This document shows, in pieces, positions 20,973-33,675 of a stretch of 64,000 nucleotides of DNA; position 1 is the stretch's first letter; every line of letters begins with the position of its first letter. Where the stretch lies: contig JBAIAC010000601.1 in NCBI GenBank assembly GCA_037349315.1, forward strand, positions 1 to 64,000, read 5' to 3'. The notes below the pieces were generated by a model, which was given only the letters and a program-made list of their open reading frames with translations, searched no databases and had not been told where the DNA came from. The DNA is from Chelydra serpentina (taxonomy: Eukaryota > Chordata > Testudines > Chelydridae). The translations under genes were made by a program, and so were the position numbers.

Positions 20973-23900
20973 TGGTAAAGATCCGTTTGTGAGAATTTCT
21001 GTCTACTACCATTTCAATCCTGTTCAGTACTACTGCCAATCACTCCTGGAATCCTCCTCCTTAACGTATTTAAATTTACTGCTTCGATTTTGGAACAGAT
21101 CGGTTCCTGAAAATCCCTCACGGCCATCAATTCAATCCTGTTCAATGCAAGTTCCAAATTTCTCGTGGGATCCTCGCTGGAACGAAAGTTGGCTGTGCTA
21201 CTGAGCTTCTGGTACACATCGCTTCATGAAAAGTCCTCAAATGAGCATTTTAATTCTGTTTAATGCAACAGCCAAATTTCTCATGGAAACCAGGCCTTTA
21301 TGATGAACTGGTGGGTTTGCGTACAGATCCTTTAGTGAGAATAGCTCACAATGAACTCTTCAATCCTGTTCACTGCTGCTGCCAAATTTCTCCTGGAATC
21401 ACTTTCCAAAAGTCATGTTGATGCATTGCTGGGATGTGTTACAGATCTGTAATAAATACTTAAATGAGAATTCAAATCCTGTTCACTGATAGTTCCAAAT
21501 TTCTACTGGAATTCTCCTTCAATTGTTATTTAGATGTACTGCTGCGCTTTTCGTACAAATCCTTCGTGAGAAATGCACAAAGGGGCATTTCAATCCTGTA
21601 CAACGAGTTCCAAATTATTCATGTAATCCTCTTCCACAAGCCATTATGCTGCTCTGCTGGACTTTTGGTATAGATCCGTTCGTGAGAATACCTCACAACG
21701 GTCAATTAAAACATGTTCACAGCAAGTTCCAGATTTCTCCAGGAATCCTCTTTCAGGCGCCAGATAGCTATGCTGCTGCACTCCTTGTAAACATTGATTC
21801 AATAAAATTCCTCACAATGAGCATTTCAATACAGTTCACTGCTACTACCAAATTTCACGTCAAATCCTCTTCCAAAAGCCATTATGCTGGAATTTCGACA
21901 GTGATAGATTAGTAAAAATTCCTTACAATTAGACTTTAAATCCTTTCAAATCCAATGCAAAATTTGCTCAGGGAATACTCCTCCACGAGCACATATGATG
22001 AACTGGTGTGCGTTTGCTACATATCCGTTCGTGAGAATACCTCACAATGAACAATTTAATCCTGTTCACGGCTACTGCCAAATCTCTCCTCGTATCATCC
22101 TACATAAGCCTTTTAAATGTACTGCTACGATTTTGGAACATATCGGTTCGTGAGAATACCTTATTTACGATCAATTCAAACCTGTTCACTGCAAGTTACA
22201 AATTTCTCCTGGAATCCTCTTACAAACGATAGTTGGATGTGCTTCTGTGCTTTTTGTACACAGCCGTTCGTGAAAATTCCTCCAAATGAGCATTTTAAAT
22301 TCTGTTCATTGCAACTGCCAAATTCATCATGGAATACACCTCCAAAAGCCATTATGATGAACTGCTGGGGTTTTCGTACAGATCCGTTCGGGAGAATAGC
22401 TCACAACGAGCACTTCAATCCTGTTCACTGCTCCTGCCAAATACCTCCTGGAATCTTTTTCCAAAAAGCATGATGATGCATTGCTGGAATTTGGTACAGA
22501 TCTGTTTGTCATAGATACTTAAAATGAGAATTGAAATCCTGTTCACTGACAGTTCGAAATTTCTACTGGAATCCTCCTTCAAAGGCTCTTTAGATGTATT
22601 GCTGCGCTTTTCGTACAAATCCCTTTCGTGACAATATCGCACAATGAGCATATCCATCGTGTTAATCGAGTTCCAAATTATTCACTTAATCCTCTTCCAC
22701 AAGAAATCATGCTGCTCTGCTGGGCTTTTAGGATAGATCCGTTCGTGAGAATACGGCACTACGATCAATTCAACCTGTTCACTCAAAGTCCCAAATTTCT
22801 CCTCGAATCCTTTCAATCACCTGTTAGATGTGCTGCTGCGCTTTTTGTATACATCGCTTAGTGTTAATATCTCACAACGAGCATTTAAATTCTTTCACAG
22901 ATACAGACAAATTCCACCTGGAATCCTCCTCCCATAGCCATTAGGCTCCACTAGTTGGCTTTTCGTATAGATCAGATAGTGAAACTGAACAATGAACAAT
23001 TCTATAGGGTTAACTGCTACAGCCAAATTTCAACTGAAATCCTAATAGAAAAGCTATTATACTGCACTGCAGGTCTTTCGGCAGTGATGGATTAGTAAAA
23101 ATTCATAATAATGAGCATTTATATCCTGCCACTTTTCTCATGGAATCTTCCTCCATATGGCATTATGATGCACTTGTGGGCTTTTCGTCTATGTCCGTTC
23201 GTGTGAAATTCTGTCTTTTAACATTTCAATCCTGTTCACTGCTACTGCCAAATCTCTCCTGGTATCCTCCTCCATATACTATTTAAATGTACTGCTACGA
23301 TTTTGGAAGAGATCGGTTTGTGAGAATACATTATTACGATCAACTCAAACCTGTTCACTGCAAGTTACAAATTTCTCCTGGAATCCTCTTTGAAACGATA
23401 GTTGGATTTACTACTGCGCTTTTTGTACACATCGGTCCGTGAAAATTCCTCCAAATGAGGATTTCATTTCTGTTCACTGCAACTGCAAATAACTAATAGA
23501 GTACGCATCCATAAGCAATTATGATGAACTGCTGGGGTTTTCGTAAAGATCCAAAAGGGAGAACAGCTCACAAAGAACACATCAATCCTGTTCACTGCTG
23601 CTGCCAAATACCTCCTGGAATCTTTTTTCCAAAAGATATGATGATGCATTGCTGAAATTTGGTACAGATCTGTTTGTCATAAATACTTAAAATGAGAATT
23701 GAAATCCTGTTCACTGATAGTTCGAAATTTCTACTGGAATCCTCCTTTAAAGGCTCTTTAGATGTACTGCTGCGCTTTTCGTACAAATCCGTTCGTGACA
23801 ATATCGCACAATGAGCATTTCCATCATGTTAATCGAGTTCCAAATTATTCACGTAATCCTCTTCCACAAGCAATCATGCTGCTCTGCTGGGCTTTTAGGA

Positions 23901-26230
23901 TAGATCCTTTCGTGAGAATACTGCACTACAGACAAATTCCACCTGGAATCCTCCTCTCATAGCCATTACGCTGCACTAGTTGGCTTTTCGTACAGATCAG
24001 ATAGTGACACTGAACAATGAACAATTCAATACGGTTCACTGCTACAGCCAAATGTCAACTGAAATCCTAATAGAAAAGCTATTATACTGCACTGCAGGTC
24101 TTTCGGCAGTGATGGATTAGTAAAATTCATTATAATCAGCATTTATATCCTGCCAATTTTCTCTTGGAATCTTCCTCTACATTGCATTATGATGCACTTG
24201 TGGGCTTTTCGTTTATATCCCTTCGTGAGAAATTCTGTCTGTTAACATTTCAATCCTGTTCACAGCCACTGCCAAATGTCTCCTGGTATACTCCTCCATA
24301 AGCCTTTTAAATGTACTGCTACGATGTTGGAACAGATCGGTTCCTGAGAATACCTTACTACGGTCAATTCGAACCTGTTCACTGCAAGTTACAAATTTCT
24401 CCTGGAATCCTCTTTCAAACGATAGTTGGATGTACTTCTGTGCTTTTTCTACACATCGGTTCGTGAAAATTCCTCCAAATGAGCATTTCAATTCTGTTCA
24501 CTGCAACTGCCAAATTACTCATAGAATACCCCTCCAAAAGCAATTATGATGAACAGCTGTGGTTTTCGTACAGATCCGTAAGGGAGAACAGCTCACAAAG
24601 AACACTTCTGTTCACTGCTGCTGCCTTCTGGAATCTTTTTCCAAAAATATGATGATGCATTCCTGAAATTTGGTACAGATCTCTTGTCATAGATACTAAA
24701 ATGAGAATTGAAATCCTGTTCACTGATAATTCGAAATTTCTACTGGAATCCTCCTTAAAGGCCGTTTAGATGTACTGCTGCGCTTTTCGTACAAATCCGT
24801 TCGTGAGAATATCGCACAATGAGCATTTCAATCCTGTTCAACGAGTTCCAAATTATTCACGTAATCCTCTTCCACAAGCCATCATGCTGCTCTGCTGGGC
24901 TTTTGGATAGATCCGTTCGTCAGAATACCGCACTACGATCAATTCAAACCTGTTCACTCCAAGTCCCAAGTTTCTCCTCTAATCCTTTCAGTCACCTTTT
25001 ACATGTGCTGCTGCGCTTATTGTACACATCGGTTAGTGTTAATACCTCACAAAGAGCATTTAAATTCTATTCACAGATACAGACAAACTCCACCTGGAAT
25101 CCTCCTCCCATAGCCAATACGCTGCACTAATTGGCCTTTCGTAAAGATCCGATAGTGAGACTGAACAATGAACAATTCAATACGGTTCACTGCTACAGCC
25201 AAATTTCAACTGAAATCCTAATAGAAAAGCTATTCTACTGCACTGCAGGTCTTTCGGCAGTGATGGATTAGTAAAAATTCATAATAAGGAGCATTTATAT
25301 CCTGCCATATTTCTCATGGAATCCTCCTCCACATGCCATTATGATGCATTTGTGGGCTTCTCGTATATATCCGTTCTTGACAATTTCTGTCTTTTAACAT
25401 TTCAATCCTGTTCACAGCTACTGCCAAATCTCTCCTGGAATCCTCCTCAATAAGATATTTAAATGTACTGCTACGTTTTGGAAAGGATCGGTTCGGAAAA
25501 TACCTCGCTACCACAATTCAATCCTGTTCACTGCAAGTTCCAAATTTCTCCTGGAATCCTCTCTCGAACCACAGTTGGATGTGCTACTGCGCTTTTTATG
25601 CAGATCGGTTCATGAAAATTCCTCAAAATGAGCATTTCAATTCTGTTCACTGCAACTGACAAATTTCTCATGGAATACTCCTCCAAAAGCCTTTTTGCTG
25701 CACTGGTTGGCTCCTCGTACAGATCCGTCTGTGAGAATGAACACAGAATCATAGAATATCAGGGTTGGAAGGGACCTTAGGAGGTCATCTAGTCCAGCCC
25801 CCTGCTCAAAGCAGGACCAAGACCCAATTTTTGCCCCAGATCCCTAAATGGCCCCTCAAGAATTGAACTCACAACCCTGGGTTTAGCAGGCCAATGCTCA
25901 AGTCACTGAGCTATCCGTCACCCCAATGACCAATTCAATATTGGAACCAATTCAATGACCAATTCAATACAGTTCACTAATCGAAAAGCCATAATACAGC
26001 ACTGCAGAGCTTTCGACAGGGATGGATTAGTAAAAATTCATAGCAATGAGCATTTAACTCCTACTCTCTGCTATTGCCAAATTTCTCACGGAAACCTCCT
26101 CAACAAGCCATTACGATGCACAAGTGAGCTTTTGGTACAGATGGATGCGTGAAAATTCCTTTTAATGAGCATTTCAATTCTGTTAAAAGATACTGACAAC
26201 TTACTCAGGGAATCTTTCTCCTAAAGAAAA
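20973..26230 (+). repeat. Sat2 AT-rich satellite, direct arm with higher-order units
   Basis: About 5.2 kb of the same roughly 115-bp monomer in forward sense. A distinctive monomer containing AGTTGGATGT recurs at 22231, 23400, 24424 and 25573, and one with AAATGAGAATTGAAATCC recurs near 22524, 23691 and 24700. This gives a higher-order period of about 1.02-1.17 kb (nine or ten monomers). A SINE interrupts the array at 25743. The array stops in mid-monomer at AAAGAAAA (26230), where G-rich telomere-like DNA begins. No gene is seen. Confidence 0.92.
25743..25924 (-). mobile_element. tRNA-derived SINE with CR1 tail
   Basis: On the minus strand a tRNA-like head of about 75 bases (GATAGCTCAGTGACTTGAG resembles the A box, GTTGTGAGTTCAATTC the B box) leads to a short body. 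It ends in the CR1 tail with CTAGATGACCTCCTAAGGTC and TCTATGATTCTG. This is the layout of the tortoise pol III SINE family, a tRNA-headed SINE mobilised by CR1. Flanks AATGAACA and AATGACCA may be an imperfect target duplication. The insertion lies inside Sat2; the host sequence resumes with an ATTCAATA duplication. Confidence 0.9.
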
Positions 26231-29200
26231 GGGGGTGGGGTGAGGGTGAGGGTGTGGGTGCGGGTGGATGTTGAGCTTAGGGTGAGCATGATGTTGGGGG
26301 TGCATGTGGGAGTTAGGGTGAAGGTGAGGGAGAGGGTGGGGTTGGGGGTGGGAGTTAGGGGGAGGGTTAGGGTGTGGGTGAGGCTGAGGGTGAGGTTCAG
26401 AGGGGGTGTGGGTTAGGGTGAGGGTTACGGTCACTGTGGGCGTGGTGGTGGTGGTGAGGGTAAGTGTGAGGGTGGGGGGTGGGGGTTGGGCTGAGGGTTG
26501 CGGTGGGGGTGGGGGTTGGGGTAAGGATGAGGGTAGGGGTGAGGTTGGGCGTGGGGGTGGGGGTGAGGATGAGGCTGAGGGTGGGGGTTGAGTGTGGGGG
26601 TTGGGTGAGAGTGGTGGTGGGAGTGGGCTGAGGGTGAGCGTGAGGGTGAATGTTTAGGGTTTTGGTTAGGGTTAGTGTGAGGGTGGGTGAGGTTGAGCGT
26701 GTGGGTGGGGGTGGGGGGTTCGGGTGAGGGCTAGGGTAAGGGTGTGGGTGAGGGTGGAGGTGGGGTTGGGAGTTAGGGTGAGGGTGAGGGTTGGGGTGTG
26801 GCTTAGAGTGAGGGTGAGGTTTAGAGTCGGCATGGCGCTGGGGGTGCGGGTTTAGGTGATGGTGAGCGTGGGGATGGGGTTGGGAGTGAGGGTGAGGGTT
26901 GATGTGGGGAAGAGAGGGCGGGGGTGTGAAGGTGGGGGTGGGGGTGAGGGTCAGTGTGGGGGTGTGGGTTAGGGTGAGGGTAAGGGTTACGGTCGGGGTG
27001 GGGATGGGGTGGGTGGTGAGCAGGAGGGTGCGGGTGGGAGTTGGGGATAGGGTGAGGGTGGGTGTGAGCAGGAGGGTGCGGGTGGGGGTTGGGGATAGGG
27101 TGAGGGTGGGGGGGTGTGAGGATGAGGGTGAGGGTAAGTGTGAGGGTTATGGTCTTGTTGGGGTGGGGGTTGGGGTGAGGGTGAAGCTGGGGGTGGGGGT
27201 GAGGGTGGGGGTGGGGGTGAGATTGAGGGTGGGGTGAGGGTGAGGGTGGCAGAGGGGGTGGGGATGGGTGTTGGCTTAACGGTGGGGATGGGGTGGTGGG
27301 GGTTGGGGTGAGGCAGAGAGTGAGGGTGAGGGTGGGGTTGCGGGTTAGGGAGAGGGTGAGGTTTGGGGTGGGGTGGGGGGTGGGGGTGAGGGGTGAGGGT
27401 GGGGGAAGGGTGAAGGTGAGGGTGAGGGTGGGGGTTGGGGTTAGGGTGAGGGTGACGGTGAGGGTGGGTGTGGGTGTGGGAGTGAGGGTGGGGGTGGGGG
27501 TGGGGTTGTGGTAATGATGAGGGTGAGGGTGGGGTTGGGAGTGAGGTTGAGGGTGGATGTGGGGGAGAGGGGGCGGGTGAGTGTGAATGTGGGGGTGGGG
27601 GTTAGGGAGAGGGTCAGTGTGGGGGTGTGGGTTAGGGTGAGGGTAAGGGTTACGGTCGGGGTGGGGATGGGGTGGGTGGTGAGCAGGAGGGTGCGGGTGG
27701 GGATTGGGGATAGGGTGAGGGTGGGGGTGGGTGTGAGGAAGAGGGTGAGTGTGGGGGTGAGGGTGGAGGTTGGAGTGAGTGTGGCGGATGGGGGTTGGGG
27801 TAAGGTTAAGGTTGAGTGTGAGGGTGGTGGTGGTGGGGTGAGGGTGAGGGTGTGGGTTCGGTTTGGATGAGGGTGAGTGTGGGGTTTGGGGTGGGGAGAG
27901 GGTAAGGGTGGGGGTGGGGGTGTGGGTTAGGGTAAGGGTGAGGGTAACTCTGAGGGTGGTGGTTAGGGTCAGGGTGAAAGTGTGGATGAGGGTGAGGGTG
28001 AGGGTGGAGTTGAAGGTGAGTGTTTAGGGTTAGGCTTAGGGTTAGAGTGAGGGTGAGGGTGATGGAGAGGGTCAGTGTGGGGGTGGGGGGTGGGGTGAGG
28101 GTGACTGTGGATGTGGGAGTGGGGTGAGCATGAGTGTGAGGTTTAGGGTTACGGTTAGGGCGAGAATGGGGGGTGGGGTGAGGCTGACGGTGAGGGGGGT
28201 CTGGGGTGGGGAGAGGGTAAGTGTGGGGGGGCGGGTTAGGGTGAGGCTGGGGGTGGGAGTGAGGGTGAGGGTGGGGGTGGTGGTGAGCGTGAGGGTGATG
28301 GTGGGGGTGGGGTGAGGGTGGCGTTGGGGGTGTGGTTTCTGGTAAGTTTGAGAGTGAGGATGGGGTTGGGAGTGAGGGTGAGGGTGGGGGTAGGGGTTGT
28401 GATGAGGTCAGTGTGGGGGTGTGGGTTAGGGTGAGGGTAAGGGTTACGGTCGGGGTGGGGATGGGGTGGGTGGGGAGCGGGAGGGTGCGGGTGGTGGTTG
28501 GGGTTAGGGTGAGGGTGGGGGAGGGGGTGAGTGTGAGGGTGAGTGTGGGGCTTATGGTGAGGGGTGAGGTTGGGGGTGGAGGTGAGGGTCAGGGTGAGGG
28601 CTAGTGTGAGGGTGAGGGTGAGGTTGGGCTGGGGGTGGGGTGAGGGTGATTGTGAAGATGTAGTTGGGGGAGGGGTGAGGGTGAGCATGTGTGTAAATGT
28701 TGGGGTGGGGGAGATGGTGAGGGTGGGGTTGGATGTGCGGGTGAGTGTGAGGGTGGGGGTGGGGGTTAGGGTGAGGGTAGGGTGAGGGTGAGCTTGAGGG
28801 TGGGAGATAGGGTGAGGGTTAGGGTGAGGGTGGGGGTGTGGGTGGGGGTTAGGGTAATGGTGAGTGTTGGGGTGTGGCTTAGGTGGCGGGTAAGGGTTAC
28901 GGTTGGGGTGGGAATGGGGTGGGTGGTGAGAGGGAGGGTACGGGTGGGGGTTGGGGGAGGTAGTGCGGATGAGGGTGGGGGTGGTTGTGAGGGTAGGAGT
29001 TGGGGTGAGGGTGGCGGTGGGGGTGTGGGTTGGGGTAAGGATGAGGGTGAGTGTGAGGGTGAGGGTGTAGGTGGGGGTGAGGGTGAGTGTTTAGGGTTAG
29101 TGTTAGGGTGAGGGTGACGGTGAGGGTCAGCGAGGGGGTGGGGGGTTGGGGTGAGGGCAAGGTTTAGGGTGAGCGTGAGGGTGAGGTTTAGGGTTAAGGT

Positions 29201-32200
29201 TGGGGTGAGAGTGGGGGTGGGGGTGAAGCTGAGGGTGAGGGTGGGGTGGGGGTGGGGGAGAGGGTAAGGGTGGCTGTGGGGTGTTGGTTAGGGTGAGGGT
29301 GAGGGTAAGTGTGGAGGTGGGGTGAGGGTGAAAGTGTGGGTGAGGGTGGGGGTGCGGGTGAGGGAGGGGGTGGGGGTGAGGGTGAGGTTGGTGGTGGGGA
29401 TGAGGGTGAGGGAGAGGGTGAGTATGGGAGTGGGGTAGGGTGGAGGGTGAGGATGAGGTTGGGGAGGGGTGAGGGTGACTGTGAGGGTGGGGGTGGTGGT
29501 GAGAGTGAGGGTGATGGTGGGGGTGGGGGGTGAGGGTGGCGTTGGGGGCGTGGTTTGTGGTAAATTTGAGAGTGAGGGTGAGGGTGAGGTTGGGGTTGGG
29601 GGTCAGGATGTGGGTGAGTGTGGGGGTGTGGGTTAGGGTGAGGGTCGGGGTGAGAGTGAGGATGAGAGTGGGGTGGGGGTGAGGCTGGGGGTTGGGGTGA
29701 GGGTGGCCGTGGGGGTGGTGGTTGGGGTAAGGATGAGGGTGAGTGTGAGCATGATGCTGGGGTTGGGGTTGGGGTGAGGGTGAGGGTGTGGATGGGGGTG
29801 CCGATGAGGGTGAGTGTGGGGGTTGGGGTGAGGGAGAGGGTGAGGGTGGGGGTAGGGGTGAGGGTGAGTGTTTAGGGTTAGGGTTAGGGTGAGGGGGTTA
29901 CGGTGAGGGTGAGGGTCAGCATGTGGGTGGGGGGATGGGGTGAGGGCGACAGTTAGGGTGAGGGTGACGCTGAGGTTTAGGGTTAAAGTTAGGGTGAGAG
30001 TGTCGGTGGGGGTGAGTCTGAGGGTGAGGGTTGGGGTGGGGTGGGGGAGATGGTAAGGGTGGAGTTTGGGGTGGGGGTTAGGATGAGGGTGAAGGTGTGG
30101 GTAAGAGTGGGGGTGGGGTGGGGTTTAGGGTGATGGTGAAAGTGTGGGTGAGGGAGGGGGTGGGGTGAGGGTGAGAGTTAGGGTGAGTGTGAGGGTAAGG
30201 TTGAGGGTGGGGATGTGGGTGAGGGAGAGGGTGAGGGCGGGGATGGGGGTAGGGGTGAGGGTGAGTTTGGGGGAGGGGTGAGGGTGGGGGTTGGGGTTTG
30301 GGTGAGGGTGAGGGTGGGGGTGGGAGTGAAGGTGACGGTGGGGGTGGGGGTGATTGTGGCGGTGGGGGTGTGGGATGTGGTAAGTATGAAGGTGAGGGTG
30401 GAAGTGAGGGTGAGGTTTTGGGAGGGAGTGAGGGTGAGGGTGGGGGTGGGAGTGGTGAGAGGGTGAGGCTGAGGGTATGGGTGGGGGTTAGGGTGAGGGT
30501 GAGGTTAAAGGTAGGGTTGGGTGTGGGGGTGTGGGTTAGGGTGAGGGTAGGGTAGGGTGAGGTTGGGGTTGGGAGTTAGGGGGAGGGTTAGGGTGCGAGT
30601 GAGGGGCTGGTGGGGGTGGAGGTTAGGGTGAGGGTGAGGGTGGGGGTGTGGGTTAGGGTGAGGGTTAGGGTCGGGTCGGGGGTGGGGGTGAGCGGGAGGG
30701 TGGGGGTGGGGGTTGGGGTTGGGCTTAGGGTAAGGGTGAGGGTGGTGGTGGGGATGGGAGTGATGGTGGGGGTGAGGGTCAGGGTGAGGGTGGGGGTGGG
30801 GGTTAGGTTGGCGGTGTCGGTGGGAGTTGGTGTAAGATGAGGGTGAGGGTGGGGGTGGGAGTGAGGGTGGGGGTGGGGATGTGGGGTGAGGTTTAGGGTC
30901 GGCATGGGGCCGGGGGTGGGGGTTTAGGTGAGGGTGAGGGTGGGAATGGGGTTGGGAGTGAGGGTGAGGTTGGGTTTGAGGGTGAGTGTGGCAGTGGGCG
31001 TGGGGGTGGTGGTTGGGGTAAGAGTGAGGGTGGGGGTGGGGGTGGGAGTGGGGGTGAGGGAGTGGTTGAGGCTGAGGGTATGGGTGGGGGTTAGGGTTAG
31101 GGAGAGGGAGAGGCTTAAGGTGGGGTTGGGGGTGCGGGTGGGGGTTGAGTTGAGGGTTAGGGTGAGGTTGGGGGTGGCAGTGGGGGGTAGGTTTAGGGTG
31201 AGGGTGGGGGTGTGGCTTGGGGTTAGGGTGAGGGTCGGGGTGGGTTTGGGTGTGGGTTTGGGGGTGAGCGAGAGCGTGGGGGTGGAGGTGAGTGTGAAGG
31301 TGAGGCTGGGAGTGGGGGTGGGTATGGTGGTGAAGGTGAGGGTGGGGGTGGGTGTTGGAGTGAGGGTGAGCGTGAGGGTGAGGTTTTGGGTTAAGGTTAG
31401 TGTGGGAGTGGGGTTGTGGGTTAGGGTTAGGGTGAGGGTAAGTGTGGGGTTGGGGTGGGGGTTAGGGTGAGGGGGAAAGTGAGGTTATGGCTGGGGGTGC
31501 GGGTGAGAGTGAGGGTGAGTGTGAGGGTTATGGTCTTGTTGGGGTGGGGGTTGGGGTGAGGGTGAGGCTGGGGGTGGGGGTGAGGGTGGGGGTGGGGGTG
31601 AGGTTGAGGTTGGGGTGAGGGTGAGGGTGGCAGAGGGGATGGGGATAGGGGTGGGTTAACAGTGGGGATGGGGTGGTGGTGGTGGTGGTGGGGGTGAGGC
31701 AGATGGTGAGGGTGAGGGTGGGGGTGCGGGTTAGGGTGAGGGTGAGGTTGGGGGTGGGGGTGGGGGTGAGGGGTGAGGGTGGGGGAAGGGTGAGGGTGAG
31801 GGTGGGGGTTCGGGTTAGGGTGAGGGGGAGGGTGGGTTTGGGTGTGGGAGTGAGGGTGGGGGTGAGGATGGGGGTGAGGGTGGCGGCTGGGGTGGGGGTT
31901 GTGGTAAGGATGAGGGTGAGGGTAGGGGTGGGAGTGAGGCTGAGGGTGGATGTGGGGGTGATGGAGCGGGTGAGGGTGAAGGTGGAGATGTGGGTTAGGG
32001 TGAGGGTGAGTGTGGGGGTGTGGTTTAGGGTGAGGGTAAGGGTTACGGTCGGGGTGGGGATGGGGTGGGTGGTGAGCCGGAGGGTGCGGGTGGGGTTTGG
32101 GGATAGGGTGAGGGTGGGGGTGGGTGTGAGGATGAGTGTTAGGGTGGGGGTGAGGGTGAAGGTTGGGGTGAGGGTGGCGGTGGGGGTTGGGGTAAGGATG

Positions 32201-33675
32201 AGGGTGAGGGTGGTGGTGGTGGTGGGGAGATGGTGAGGGTGCGGGTGGAGTGGGGATGAGGGTGAGTGTGGGGTTTGGGGTGGGGACGAGGAATAGGGTG
32301 AGGGTGAGGGTAACACTGGGGGTGTTGTTTAGGGTCAGGGTGAAAGTGTGGATGAGGGTGAGGGTGACGGTGGAGTTGAGGGTGAGTGTTTAGGGTTAGG
32401 GTGAGGGTGAGGATGACAGAGAGGGTCAGTGTGGGGGTGGGGGGTTGGGGTGAGGGTGAAAGTGTGGTTGAGGGTGAGGGTGGGAGTGAGGATGAGTGTG
32501 AGGGAAAGGGTGAGGGTGGGTGTGGGAGTGGGGTGAGCATGAGGGTGATGTTTAGGGTTAAGGTTAGGGTGAGAATGGGGGTGGGGGTGAGGCTGAGGGT
32601 GAGGGTGGGGGTTTGGGTGGGGAGAGGGTAAGGGTGGGGGGGTGCGGGTTAGGGTGAGGGTAAGTGTGAGCGTGGGGTGGGGGTTAGGGTGAGGGTGAAA
32701 GTGTGGGTGAGGGTGAGGTTGCGGGTGAGGGTGCTGGTGAGGGTGAGGTTGGGGGTGAGGATGAGGGTGAGGGAAAGGGTGAGGGTGGGGGTGGAGGTGG
32801 TGGTAGGGGTGAGGGTGCGGATGAGGTTGGGGGAGGGGTCAGGGTGAGGTTGAGGGTGGCGGTGAGGGTGTGTGGGAGTGGGAGTGGCGGTGGGGGTTAG
32901 GGTTAGGGTGGTGTGTGGGTAGGGGTGAGGGTGAGGGTGCGGGTGAGGGTGGGGGCAGATGGTGGGAGTGAGGGTGGGGGTGGTGGTAGGGTGAGGGTAG
33001 GGTGTGGGTGTGGTGGGGATGAGGGTGAGTGTGGGGTTTGGGGTGGGAGAGAGGGTAAGGGTGTGGGTTGGGGTGTGGGTTAGGGTGAGGGTGAGGGTGG
33101 AGTTGAGGGTGAGTGTTTAGGTTTAGGCTTAGGGTTAGGGTGAGGGTGAGGGTGACGGAGACGGTCAGTGTGGGGGTGGGGGGTTGGGGTGAGGGTTAGT
33201 GTGGGGGTGGGAGTGGGGTGAGTATGAGGGTGAGGTTTAGGGTTAAGGTTAGGGTGAGAGTGGGGGTGGGGGTGAGGGTGAGTGTGAGGGTGGGGGTTGG
33301 GGTGGGGGAGAGTGTAAGGGTGGAGGGGTGCGGGTTAGGGTGAGGGTAAGTGTGGGGGTGGGGTGGTGGTTAGGGTGAGGGTGAAAGTGTGGGTGAGGGT
33401 GAGGGTGCGGTGAGTGTGAGGGTGAGGTTGGGAGTGGGGATGAGGGTGAGGAAAGGGTGAGGGTGGGGGTAGGGGTGAGGGTGAGGTTGGGGAGGGGTCA
33501 GGGTGAGGGTGGGGGTGAGTGTGGGGTGAGGGTGGGGGTTGGGGTTAGGGTGGGGGTGAGGGTGGGGGTGTGCTTTGTGGTAAGGATGAGGGTGAGGGTG
33601 GGAGTGAGGTGAGGGTGGGGGTGGATTGAAGGTGAGGGTGGGCGTGGGGGTGAGAGGAGAGGGAGAGGGTGAGGG
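26231..33675. repeat. Long G-rich telomere-like array
   Basis: This is TGAGGG/TTAGGG/TGGGGG variant DNA in the orientation opposite to 11249-19457. The landmark GGGTTACGGTCGGGGTGGGG recurs near 26985, 27647, 28437 and 32038, with a variant near 28897. It is the reverse complement of the C-strand landmark. The stretch 31200-32420 is an inverted relative of 11249-12400. The array ends in GAGAGGGTGAGGG beside a gypsy LTR terminus. Reading frames encode Val-Arg/Gly-Glu strings only. I see no gene or inserted element in this 7.4 kb. Confidence 0.92.

Noticed and set aside
21460..25740. Many small open frames in the AT-rich block that resemble one another
   Set aside because: They are the same satellite monomer read in one frame. 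They shift and break from monomer to monomer and show no conserved protein beyond the DNA repeat.
25843..25924. A functional tRNA gene
   Set aside because: The A/B-box region belongs to a SINE head joined to a CR1 tail. The sequence does not give a clean cloverleaf and is degraded.
20973..26230. Regular spacing of similar units resembling a CRISPR array
   Set aside because: Units of about 115 bp diverge along their full length with no constant repeat/variable spacer pattern, and the setting is vertebrate.
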